The notes below the pieces were generated by a model. That model worked only from the letters and a program-made list of their open reading frames with translations. It had not been told where the DNA came from and did not search any database. A stretch of 31,931 bases of DNA from CAZAQK01 sp046344715 (GTDB lineage Bacteria > Pseudomonadota > Alphaproteobacteria > Rickettsiales > SXRF01). A program made the position numbers and the translations under genes. Where the stretch lies: NCBI GenBank assembly GCA_046344715.1, contig JBKDKX010000024.1, forward strand, positions 1 through 31,931, given 5' to 3'. Numbering within the stretch: position 1 is the first letter of the stretch; each line of letters begins with the position of its first letter. Positions 26,271-31,931 of the stretch are shown piece after piece.

Positions 26271-27817
26271 TGCTGCGCAGCCTCCGCAATAGCCGCCGCC
26301 TTATTACTATTGCCTATACGCTGGCACGCGAAGATGCAGTGTTTATCTTTCGTGATTTGGGTTTTCTGCCAATACTCACACGCATCATCGAACTGCTCTT
26401 TGCCCGCCACCAGCCCAACAAAACCAAAGGCCAGAAACTGGCATCTGCCCTGGAAAAACTAGGCCCAGCATTTATTAAATTAGGGCAGGCGCTGTCCACT
26501 CGATCCGATTTAATTGGCGATGAACTTGCTCAGGATTTATCCCGCCTACGTGACGCCCTTCCCGCCTTTTCCACACTCGATGCAAAAAAAATTATTGAGT
26601 CAGAATTTAATGGAACGCTTGCAGAATTGTATAAAGAGTTTAGTGACATTCCGGTTGCCGCTGCCTCCATCGCACAAGTGCATAAAGCAACGACTGTTGA
26701 TGGTAAGGAAGTAGCGGTAAAAATCCTGCGTCCGGATATTGAAAAAGCCTTTGCACGTGACCTCAATTTATTCTTCTGGCTGGCAGAAATACTAAGCGCA
26801 AACCCAGAACGTGCGCGGCGCATGAAGCCACTGGAAGTTGTGCGCACTCTAAAAGAATCGGTATTTTTTGAGCTTGATTTACGCTTTGAAGCAGCCGCCG
26901 CCAGTGAGCTTGCAGAAAATATTTCCAAGCATGAGTGCGGCCTGCATGTGCCAGCAATTGACTGGAGCAGAACTTCACGGCGCGTACTCACTATGGAATG
27001 GGTCGATGGAATTTCTTTGAGTGATGTAGAAGCCATCCGCGCCAGCGGACACGATATTAATTTGATACTCACCAAAGCCGCCACAAGCTTATTTTTACAG
27101 GTGTTTAAGGATGGTTTTTTTCATGCCGACCCACACCCTGGCAATCTTTTCCTGAATAAAAATGGTGATTTAGTACTGGTGGATTTCGGCATTATGGGGC
27201 GGCTGGATATGGAATCACGCATTTATATCGCAGAAATCATGCGTGGTTTTTTGAATGAAGATTATCGCCATGTGGCGGAAGTGCATTTCAAGGCTGGTTA
27301 TGTGCCAGCCGGAAAATCTATCGACGCATTTACCCAGGCATGTATGGCTGTGGCCAAGCCGATTACAGGAAAACCGCTGAATGAAATCTCGGTCGCCAAT
27401 CTGCTCGGCCAGATGTTCAAAATCGCCACTGAGTTTGAAATGGAAACACAGCCACAATTATTACTCATGCAAAAAACACTGATGGTGACCGAGGGCGTTG
27501 GTCGTATGTTGAACCCGAAGCTCAATATGTGGGAGCTTTCGCGACCGATTATCGAACGCTGGGCAATGGAACAATTCGGCGCAGCAGGAAAACTCAAAGA
27601 AGCCGCACGCGAAAGCAAAGATATACTCTACAAATTCCCGCATATGCTGCGAGCAGTTGAGCGTGCGGTGAATAATCTGGCAGATCCGGCCGGTGTAAAA
27701 CTGCACCCTGCCACGCTTGCAAACATGAACCATAACCGCCGCACTCAGCAGCGGCCATGGCTGGTTCTGGGATGGGTGGGAGTGATTGCAGCTATACTGA
27801 TTGTATTGCTACATTAA
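26270..27817 (+). CDS. ubiB: Ubiquinone biosynthesis protein UbiB, ABC1/ADCK atypical kinase
   Basis: UbiB is a membrane-anchored ADCK-family ATPase needed for ubiquinone synthesis. The start is ATG 26270, overlapping the ubiE stop as TGATG, with AGGA 8 nt upstream; a TTG three bases earlier is less likely. The 515-residue protein has the family KxGQ motif (K70-L-G-Q73) in FIKLGQALSTRSDL, the Ala-rich nucleotide loop PVAAASIAQVHKA, the VAVKILRP lysine segment, FFHADPHPGNLF and the metal-binding VDFGIMGRLD. A C-terminal hydrophobic anchor (WLVLGWVGVIAAILIVLL) is present. The coaBC-dut genes that often follow in relatives are absent here; a palindromic repeat and a glycosyltransferase follow instead. 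Confidence 0.96.
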   Translation: MLRSLRNSRRLITIAYTLAREDAVFIFRDLGFLPILTRIIELLFARHQPNKTKGQKLASALEKLGPAFIKLGQALSTRSDLIGDELAQDLSRLRDALPAFSTLDAKKIIESEFNGTLAELYKEFSDIPVAAASIAQVHKATTVDGKEVAVKILRPDIEKAFARDLNLFFWLAEILSANPERARRMKPLEVVRTLKESVFFELDLRFEAAAASELAENISKHECGLHVPAIDWSRTSRRVLTMEWVDGISLSDVEAIRASGHDINLILTKAATSLFLQVFKDGFFHADPHPGNLFLNKNGDLVLVDFGIMGRLDMESRIYIAEIMRGFLNEDYRHVAEVHFKAGYVPAGKSIDAFTQACMAVAKPITGKPLNEISVANLLGQMFKIATEFEMETQPQLLLMQKTLMVTEGVGRMLNPKLNMWELSRPIIERWAMEQFGAAGKLKEAARESKDILYKFPHMLRAVERAVNNLADPAGVKLHPATLANMNHNRRTQQRPWLVLGWVGVIAAILIVLLH

Positions 27818-27821
27818 GATT

Positions 27822-27900
27822 CGTCATTGCGAGCGTAGCAAAGCAATCCACCTTAAAAACCAACTGGATTGCTTCGTCGCTAAAGCTCCTCGCAATGACG
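27822..27900. repeat. 79-bp CGTCATTGCGAG palindromic repeat
   Basis: CGTCATTGCGAG (27822-27833) and CTCGCAATGACG (27889-27900) are exact complements, and the inner arms AAGCAATCC and GGATTGCTT extend the stem. Length and plan are the same as 19857-19935. It fills the gap between the convergent ubiB and glycosyltransferase genes and could terminate both. Confidence 0.85.
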
Positions 27901-27901
27901 G

Positions 27902-28774
27902 TTATTTCCGCTCACCAAACTCAAACACACCGGCAATGCGCCCACGGTAGCGATTGATCTTCGCTTTGTTAAAAAACAACGTGTAAAACGAAGCCTTTGC
28001 GGCGTATTCAAGGTTTAATTTCTTTGCCAGTTTTTTGGCAGCTGCCACGCCATGATATTTTTCTTCTATGTAGAGGCGCGAAAAAATCAAATGCTGCTGC
28101 TTGAAATATTCAGCCTTGGCATTACTCGCGCCGCTGGATGCGCCCATCATATGCACCGCCCTCGCCTGCGGCACATACACAAGGCCAAGTCCAGCCTTGC
28201 GAACGCGCAGACATAAATCATCATCTTCATAATACAGGAAAATATTTTTATCAAAAAAACCAATGGTACGCAGATGCTTCATATTGCATAGCCACACTGC
28301 ACCGGAGAGAAAGTCGGCACAAATATCTGCTTCCGGCAGAATAAAATCCGCCTTGTCTTTCTCACGATCAAATACATTCTGCTTAAAACTTTTATGCAGC
28401 ACGCCCTGCTCGTCATACAGCGCGGGCGCAAGTATGGCCGCATCCGTATATTTTGTTGCAACCTCGACCAGTAATGTGAGCGTGTCTTTTTCCAGAACAG
28501 CATCAGGGTTTATGAGCAGTGCATAATCAGTCTTCACCTTACCAAGCCCCACATTATTAGCGCGGCCAAACCCCTCATTTTTAGGGTTCTCGATGACTTT
28601 TACCGTTGGAAAATGCTTGCGGATGATATCACACGTATCATCCACCCCGCAATTATCCACCACGATAACTTCTGCAATCTCCGGTGCGGCCAGCACACGT
28701 TCAATGCAACGCGTAATTACATCTGCGCTGTTATAGGTAACGATGATGGCAGTGGCATTTTTTTCGTGAGTCAT
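27902..28774 (-). CDS. GT2-family glycosyltransferase, rhamnosyltransferase-like
   Basis: This 290-residue GT-A fold enzyme probably adds a sugar from a nucleotide donor to a surface polysaccharide. It has TAIIVTYNSADVITRCIERV at the start, VIVVDNCGVDDT (D40), ENPKNEGFGRANNVGLG, the INPDAVL segment that replaces the DxD metal site in WbbL-like enzymes, CADFLSGAVWLCNMKHLRTI and the YYEDDDLCLRVRKAGL motif (E183-D186) with the likely catalytic acid. No membrane helix is present. It stands alone, with no other polysaccharide genes nearby, so donor and acceptor cannot be named. It is divergent from the surface-antigen-like gene, with a 44-bp gap. Confidence 0.9.
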   Translation of the reverse strand: MTHEKNATAIIVTYNSADVITRCIERVLAAPEIAEVIVVDNCGVDDTCDIIRKHFPTVKVIENPKNEGFGRANNVGLGKVKTDYALLINPDAVLEKDTLTLLVEVATKYTDAAILAPALYDEQGVLHKSFKQNVFDREKDKADFILPEADICADFLSGAVWLCNMKHLRTIGFFDKNIFLYYEDDDLCLRVRKAGLGLVYVPQARAVHMMGASSGASNAKAEYFKQQHLIFSRLYIEEKYHGVAAAKKLAKKLNLEYAAKASFYTLFFNKAKINRYRGRIAGVFEFGERK

Positions 28775-28818
28775 AACAGAATGTTGAGGCGAAGGAATTC
28801 TTCTGCTAGTCTTACAGC

Positions 28819-29436
28819 ATGAAATATTTCTTTGCCATACTCATTGTCGCAGCAGGGCTTTATTATTGGTTCAAACCCGCTGATGATACCATTTATCGCG
28901 GTGATGGCGGGCACACACTCTCCGATGCTGAAAAGATCTATTACCTGCAAAGTTTTGATTACGCGATGGGGATGATGCCAGACGGGCAACCGCACACATG
29001 GGAAAGCTATAATGGCAAAGGCACCATCGCCCCTCGCCAGCTTTACGCCAGCAAATCCAAAGCAAATTGCCGCCAGTTCTCTGAAAACTTCACCATCGGC
29101 GGATATTCCGGCACGCAGGAAGGCATTGCCTGCAAACGTCAGGGGAAGGATGGCTGGTGCCGCATTAAAACCGGCAATCCAGAAACCTGCGCGTTGGAAG
29201 AAAAAGGCATCGCCGTTAATTTTGGCAGCCTGAACCTCGGTACTATTGATATTGGCAGTATCAACATCGGTGGTGTAGATGTAAGCATCGGCTCCCATAG
29301 CACCGGCGGCATTGGCAGCGTTGGCAGCGTTGGCACGCCCGATATGCCGGAGACGTCAAAAAAACAACCCAGTATCCTGCCAAAATTTGAAGGCCGTAAA
29401 GATGGCCAGACGAGTGCTGATTGGCTGATTCAGTAA
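28819..29436 (+). CDS. Surface-antigen-like protein with a five-residue repeat
   Basis: The 205-residue protein starts with a membrane anchor or uncleaved signal (residues 2-18). The middle (about 60-115), with HTWESYNGKGTIAPRQLY, the C84-centred KANCRQFSEN, GGYSGTQEGIAC and DGWCRI, resembles the C-terminal domain of 17-kDa surface antigens (RT0821/Lpp0805 type). C84, C105, C114 and C124 could form two disulfides. From residue 134 there is a strict period of five: NFGSL, NLGTI, DIGSI, NIGGV, then DVSIG, recalling NxGxx repeats that fold as beta-helices. A Gly/Ser-rich run (GGIGSVGSVG) and a polar tail follow. Function unknown; periplasmic or surface location is likely. Confidence 0.75.
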   Translation: MKYFFAILIVAAGLYYWFKPADDTIYRGDGGHTLSDAEKIYYLQSFDYAMGMMPDGQPHTWESYNGKGTIAPRQLYASKSKANCRQFSENFTIGGYSGTQEGIACKRQGKDGWCRIKTGNPETCALEEKGIAVNFGSLNLGTIDIGSINIGGVDVSIGSHSTGGIGSVGSVGTPDMPETSKKQPSILPKFEGRKDGQTSADWLIQ

Positions 29437-29506
29437 TTGGTCATCCCGCATTTTAGCGCACAAAATATCATATAAAACAGCCGGTTGTTTTCAATTTAAT
29501 AAATTA

Positions 29507-29586
29507 ACAAACCTTCATAATACTGTAACATTAGGCTGTTATAATCGTCTCTAGCAGCTAATTTTAACAACATTATGGAACCAGCC
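29507..29586 (+). promoter_or_regulatory. Leader of secreted-hairpin gene 1 with extended -10 promoter
   Basis: The extended -10 TGTTATAAT (29537-29545) has no good -35 but lies in a sequence nearly identical to that of gene 2. TTAGGCTG (29531-29538) and CAGCTAA (29555-29561) form an imperfect inverted repeat around the -10, a possible operator. The Shine-Dalgarno is GGAA, 7 nt before ATG 29587. The upstream part (AACCTTCATA with GTAACAT) recurs near the right IS30 end. Confidence 0.6.
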
Positions 29587-29680
29587 ATGACCAAACAGTC
29601 CGCAACCTCACCTTTTATAAAAACTGCTTTTGTTGCCATTATTCTGGCTTCGACCGGCATATCCTCCGCATCACATGCCG
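29523..29680 (+). repeat. Promoter-leader-signal cassette, copy 1 of 2
   Basis: This 158-bp segment matches 30373-30530 at a constant offset of 850 bp with 5 differences that I can see (29539 T/C, 29565 T/G, and single changes that alter I to M, alter G to S, and leave a His codon unchanged). It covers the promoter, leader and entire signal peptide. Similarity ends abruptly at the signal cleavage site, where the mature proteins diverge. Confidence 0.85.
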
Positions 29681-30207
29681 GTGACTTTCTGGCAACCATG
29701 GCAACGAGTGGCCTTGAAAGTCTAAGCCTCGATACCAGAGTGCTTGATTCTGAAGTACGTATTGTCTGCAAAGAGAATGATCAGGATCCACAAAGAAAAG
29801 CTCTCGTAGATGACATTGAGAGAATAAAGGCCAGAATAGCCGAATTAGAACCTAGGATACCATACTCAAGAGATACTATTAAAGGTCTTAAAGACGAGAT
29901 CGCGAACCTAGAAGGTATACTTCAAAGGCAAGAGGCCGAACTTCATGCGTTTCGAATGGCACCAGGGTCGGAAGTTTCGCATATGAGCAGAGAGCAAATA
30001 CAAGCTACATTCGATAAATTAAATAAAGAGATAGAAATCACTGAGAATGATATATCCAAAAGAAAGAGGCAAATTGAACTGGTAGAATCAAATATCTTAC
30101 TTTATCAAAATGAACTGGAGACTTTAAGGCATGAATTAATAGCTGCTGTGGAAAAACTTAGAGTCTACGACGCAAGAAAACTCATCGCCTGCGCTGATAG
30201 GAGATAA
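29587..30207 (+). CDS. Secreted coiled-coil hairpin protein, paralogue 1
   Basis: No known family is recognised. The 206-residue product has a Sec signal peptide (1-31, hydrophobic core FVAIILAS, cleavage after SASHA). A short conserved segment follows (GDFLATMATSGLESLSLDT). The region between C61 and C202 is long and charged-helical, with heptad-like patterns broken near 120 (MAPGSEVSHM), so it should fold as an antiparallel helical hairpin. These are the only two cysteines, and a disulfide would close its base. I chose ATG 29587 over 29575 because all three paralogues begin MT at this point and GGAA is then at Shine-Dalgarno spacing. A strong terminator follows, so the gene is transcribed alone. 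Confidence 0.85.
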   Translation: MTKQSATSPFIKTAFVAIILASTGISSASHAGDFLATMATSGLESLSLDTRVLDSEVRIVCKENDQDPQRKALVDDIERIKARIAELEPRIPYSRDTIKGLKDEIANLEGILQRQEAELHAFRMAPGSEVSHMSREQIQATFDKLNKEIEITENDISKRKRQIELVESNILLYQNELETLRHELIAAVEKLRVYDARKLIACADRR

Positions 30208-30234
30208 ACAGTAATATTGAGGCTAAAACAGATA

Positions 30235-30267
30235 AAACCGGGGAAGGATTACTTCCCCGGTTTTTTT
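30235..30267 (+). terminator. Strong intrinsic terminator after paralogue 1
   Basis: AAACCGGGGAAG (30235-30246), loop GATTA, CTTCCCCGGTTT (30252-30263), with a T-run to 30267. A 12-bp perfect stem with a U-tract is a textbook rho-independent terminator. It separates gene 1 from the independently promoted genes 2 and 3. Confidence 0.92.
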
Positions 30268-30372
30268 ATTTTTCCCATCTGATTTTACGTGATTTTACGC
30301 GCCGGGAAACTGCAATAAACACACATATATGAACACAAATAATGCTAAAAAATCTTAGCAAATGTCATCAAG

Positions 30373-30436
30373 CTGTAACATTAGGCTGCTATAATCGTCT
30401 CTAGCAGCTAATTTGAACAACATTATGGAACCAGCC
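30373..30436 (+). promoter_or_regulatory. Leader of secreted-hairpin genes 2-3 with extended -10 promoter
   Basis: TGCTATAAT (30387-30395) is an extended -10 at the same place as in gene 1, and the rest of the leader to the start codon is nearly identical. It should drive genes 2 and 3 together, since gene 3 has no copy of this leader and begins 35 bp after gene 2 ends. The first 16 bp upstream of CTGTAACAT are not conserved with copy 1. Confidence 0.6.
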
Positions 30437-30530
30437 ATGACCAAACAGTCCGCAACCTCACCTTTTATGAAAACTGCTTTTGTTGCCATTATTCTGGCTT
30501 CGACCAGCATATCCTCCGCATCACACGCCG
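30373..30530 (+). repeat. Promoter-leader-signal cassette, copy 2 of 2
   Basis: This is the counterpart of 29523-29680, 158 bp, about 97 percent identical by my count. As in copy 1, identity ceases at the signal peptidase site. Such an identical 5' cassette joined to a divergent 3' part suggests duplication followed by fast change of the mature protein, or gene conversion of the 5' end. Confidence 0.85.
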
Positions 30531-31006
30531 AATATCTTCTGACAACCGCAGCAACCCAGGGGCTAGAAAGCCAGCTAAGCCTTGAAACAAATCCACAGCT
30601 TGTCGAAGCTCTGCGGCAATTAGAACTAGGTAATTGCCAGGATCCAGCCACAAAACTACTCATTGAAGCGTTAGAGGAAGCGATTAAAAAACTCAAAAAT
30701 GAGCTGAAGCCAGCAAAGGCAGAAGCAGCTAAGCTTCAAAAACAAGTTGATGATTTAAGAAAAAAGGCAAGTGCAAAGCGAGATGAACTCCAGAATGCAC
30801 GGGATACAGGTAATAGAGAACTTATACAAAAACTTGAAGCTGAATTGACTGCATTGAACAATCAACTAACACCCCTACTGCTACAGCTGTTAGAGGCTAA
30901 CGAAAAAGTTCAGGCCATTGAGAACGAACTAAATCCGAAGGAATACATTCTTAAAAAAGCCAAGGAATGCTTGGAAAAGCCTAAAAAAACGACACAGCAA
31001 CGCTAA
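30437..31006 (+). CDS. Secreted coiled-coil hairpin protein, paralogue 2
   Basis: The 189-residue product shares its signal peptide almost residue for residue with paralogue 1 (differences I11M and G24S) and is cut after SASHA (31). The mature part begins EYLLTTAATQGLESQLSLET. C67 and C178 are the only cysteines and bracket a Lys/Glu/Leu/Ala-rich coiled coil (EALEEAIKKLKNELKPAKAE, then KLQKQVDDLRKKASAKRDEL). A turn near TGNRE separates it from a second helix. The tail (KPKKTTQQR) is basic. ATG 30437 is chosen by alignment with the family; TTG 30413 and ATG 30425 lie in frame upstream. Function unknown; periplasmic or exported. Confidence 0.85.
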   Translation: MTKQSATSPFMKTAFVAIILASTSISSASHAEYLLTTAATQGLESQLSLETNPQLVEALRQLELGNCQDPATKLLIEALEEAIKKLKNELKPAKAEAAKLQKQVDDLRKKASAKRDELQNARDTGNRELIQKLEAELTALNNQLTPLLLQLLEANEKVQAIENELNPKEYILKKAKECLEKPKKTTQQR

Positions 31007-31041
31007 ATACAACCTATAAACACAAAAATTCTGGAGTCTTT

Positions 31042-31608
31042 ATGACTAATTCTTTGAATACCTCATCTTTCATAAAAAGTACTTTTGTGGTGGTTGCTCT
31101 TATCACCAGTAGCATTTCATCGGCATCACATGCCCAGGATTTTCTGGCTACCATGACAGCCGGCAGTCTAGAAGGACTCAGCCTTGATACAAACCCAGAA
31201 TTCATACAAAATCTAGACATGTTAACGCAGGGGGCTTGCACAGACGACATAGAGAAAATTATAAGGGAAATAAGGAAGCAAATAGAGACTCTAGTGACAG
31301 ATATAAAAAGGGAAACGGATAGAATAGCCGAAGATAAAAACAGGCTGGAGTTACAACTTAAAAATCTACAGGCCGCGTTAGATAGCGCGATAGCTTTATC
31401 TCAGGGGATGAAACCTCCCAGGGATCCTAATACTGAACCATCTGTCCAACGAAAGAGATTTGAGATTGCCCTGAAAATGGAAGAGCTAGCAAAACTTCAG
31501 ACACCGCTTGAATCCATGAAAGCCAAGAAAAAGGAATATGGAGAATTGCTTTATCTAGCTGAAAAATGTGTAGCCGATGCAAGAGCAAGACCTCAGAAAC
31601 CACAATAA
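31042..31608 (+). CDS. Secreted coiled-coil hairpin protein, paralogue 3
   Basis: The 188-residue product has a diverged but aligned signal peptide (MTNSLNTSSFIKSTFVVVAL) ending in the same SISSASHA (31). The mature start QDFLATMTAGSLEGLSLDT is closer to paralogue 1 than to 2. C66 and C176 are the only cysteines and enclose a charged coiled coil (KIIREIRKQIETLVTDIKRE and following), a Pro-rich break (GMKPPRDPNTEP, about 126-137) as hairpin turn, and a second helix. It has GGAG five bases before ATG and lies 35 bp after gene 2, so it is co-transcribed with it. A terminator follows. Function unknown. Confidence 0.85.
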   Translation: MTNSLNTSSFIKSTFVVVALITSSISSASHAQDFLATMTAGSLEGLSLDTNPEFIQNLDMLTQGACTDDIEKIIREIRKQIETLVTDIKRETDRIAEDKNRLELQLKNLQAALDSAIALSQGMKPPRDPNTEPSVQRKRFEIALKMEELAKLQTPLESMKAKKKEYGELLYLAEKCVADARARPQKPQ

Positions 31609-31638
31609 ATAACGTACAACTTTACTAATTAATGTTAT

Positions 31639-31665
31639 AAAAGCCGGAGCAACCCTCCGGCTTTT
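31639..31665. terminator. Intrinsic terminator after paralogue 3, likely bidirectional
   Basis: AAAAGCCGGAG (31639-31649), loop CAACC, CTCCGGCTTTT (31655-31665). An 11-bp stem runs into T-rich sequence on the plus strand and into CTTTT on the minus strand as well. It ends the gene 2-3 transcript and also coincides with the 3' end of a minus-strand coding remnant. Confidence 0.88.
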
Positions 31666-31756
31666 ATTTTGCCAGAATATGCTGAACCTGCTTCACCACC
31701 GAATTATCCGGATATCCAGCATTATTCATATAGAAGGGCGGTTTATTAATAAAAAA
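31664..31756 (-). pseudogene. Possible 3' remnant of a minus-strand gene
   Basis: The minus strand is open for 30 codons before a TAA at 31664-31666 and reads FFINKPPFYMNNAGYPDNSV then VKQVQHILAK. This looks like a genuine protein C-terminus and is followed by the terminator hairpin. An in-frame stop lies at 31757-31759, inside an AT-rich inverted repeat. If real, the gene lost its 5' part when the neighbouring repeat or IS30 arrived. I cannot name the family. Confidence 0.3.
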
Positions 31757-31774
31757 TTATTTTATTAATAAACC
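31740..31774. repeat. 35-bp inverted repeat next to the right IS30 end
   Basis: GGTTTATTAATAAAA (31740-31754) and TTTTATTAATAAACC (31760-31774) are perfect 15-bp complementary arms around AATTA. Very AT-rich. It ends 16 bp before the IS30 boundary and overlaps the start of the fourth family leader. It might be a relic of another element's ends or a regulatory palindrome. Confidence 0.6.
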
Positions 31775-31792
31775 TTCATATTTTTGTAACAT
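31767..31792 (+). promoter_or_regulatory. Fourth copy of the secreted-hairpin leader, cut by IS30
   Basis: AATAAACCTTCATATTTTTG followed by TAACAT matches the gene 1 leader at 29507-29532 in 22 of 26 positions. In gene 1 the extended -10 begins a few bases after GTAACAT; here the IS30 end begins instead. The promoter core and any fourth paralogue would lie beyond the insertion, outside the window. Confidence 0.55.
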
Positions 31793-31931
31793 GGCAAATT
31801 CTAATTTGAAGTGCAACGGTTAAAGATTTGGGCTGGGGTTTTCCAGCCGAGGATTTTTCTTGGTTTATTATTCAGTATGTTGGCGATGTTGTCGAGCATA
31901 TTTTGGGTGATTGGCCCTGAGTGGGATTTAG
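31791..31931. mobile_element. IS30-family element, second partial copy (inverted)
   Basis: An exact reverse complement of 1-141. The element boundary is at or next to 31791, after the sequence GTAACAT of a family leader. Its transposase 3' end faces the window, as does that of the left copy, so the two flanking elements are in opposite orientation. Confidence 0.85.
31801..31931 (-). CDS. IS30-family transposase, C-terminal fragment (second copy)
   Basis: The minus strand encodes the same 42 residues and TAG stop (31801-31803) as the left end, with NKPRKILGWKTPAQIFNRC. Only the C-terminus is in the window. Identity with the left copy is complete over the shared length, which points to recent spread of the element or to one collapsed repeat node in the assembly. 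Confidence 0.9.
   Translation of the reverse strand, partial: KSHSGPITQNMLDNIANILNNKPRKILGWKTPAQIFNRCTSN

Noticed and set aside
28771..29298. A 175-codon open frame antisense to the surface-antigen-like gene
   Set aside because: The plus-strand gene has a signal or anchor, conserved cysteines and a domain resemblance; the reverse frame has none of these.
1..31931. Whole window as a composite transposon flanked by inverted IS30 copies
   Set aside because: It contains dnaA, dnaN, gyrB and other core genes in their normal chromosomal order; the flanks are better explained by contig breaks at a repeat.

Overview
This window looks like part of an alphaproteobacterial chromosome. The main evidence is the block rpsT-dnaA-dnaN-recF-gyrB with the divergent mutM / ubiE-ubiB pair. 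Further support comes from the divergent anmK / tyrS pair, a YhdP/AsmA-like giant protein, glnE, and a single-polypeptide methylmalonyl-CoA mutase with its MeaB chaperone. Base composition is moderate, slightly AT-rich by eye. I cannot place the lineage more finely. The GTCAT-type palindromes and a 17-kDa-surface-antigen-like protein resemble what is seen in Rickettsiales and related groups, but that is only a hint.

The two ends of the window are perfect inverted copies of each other (1-141 and 31791-31931). Each encodes the C-terminus of an IS30-family transposase, so the contig was almost certainly broken at a multicopy insertion sequence. The left half holds: anmK (-) / tyrS (+); a 1039-aa AsmA/YhdP-like protein (-) / glnE-bcp (+); an unknown glycine-rich membrane protein with an amber codon before an in-frame tail (-); a minus-strand group of two unknown small genes and a sirtuin; a lone pseudopilin (-); and mscS-mcm-meaB (+).

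The right half holds the replication operon, read leftward as rpsT, dnaA, dnaN, a CPCC-type zinc-finger gene, recF and gyrB. The CPCC gene overlaps both neighbours by 4 nt. Then come mutM (-) / ubiE-ubiB (+), a GT2 glycosyltransferase (-) and a small surface-antigen-like protein with a five-residue repeat (+). No convincing oriC was seen.

The most unusual region is the right end (29507-31792). It carries three tandem genes for secreted helical-hairpin proteins. They share a signal peptide cut at the same residue and exactly two cysteines that bracket the coiled-coil segment, while the coiled coil itself is highly divergent. Copies 1 and 2 share about 158 bp of promoter, leader and signal sequence nearly identically, then diverge abruptly. 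A fourth copy of the leader runs straight into the right-hand IS30 end, so the array probably continues beyond the contig. This looks like an expanding family of secreted, disulfide-closed hairpin proteins; its function is unknown.

Palindromic repeats of about 80 bp with GTCAT ends occur between genes. Three of the five sit between convergent genes, where they could serve as bidirectional terminators. No tRNA, rRNA or CRISPR array was found.
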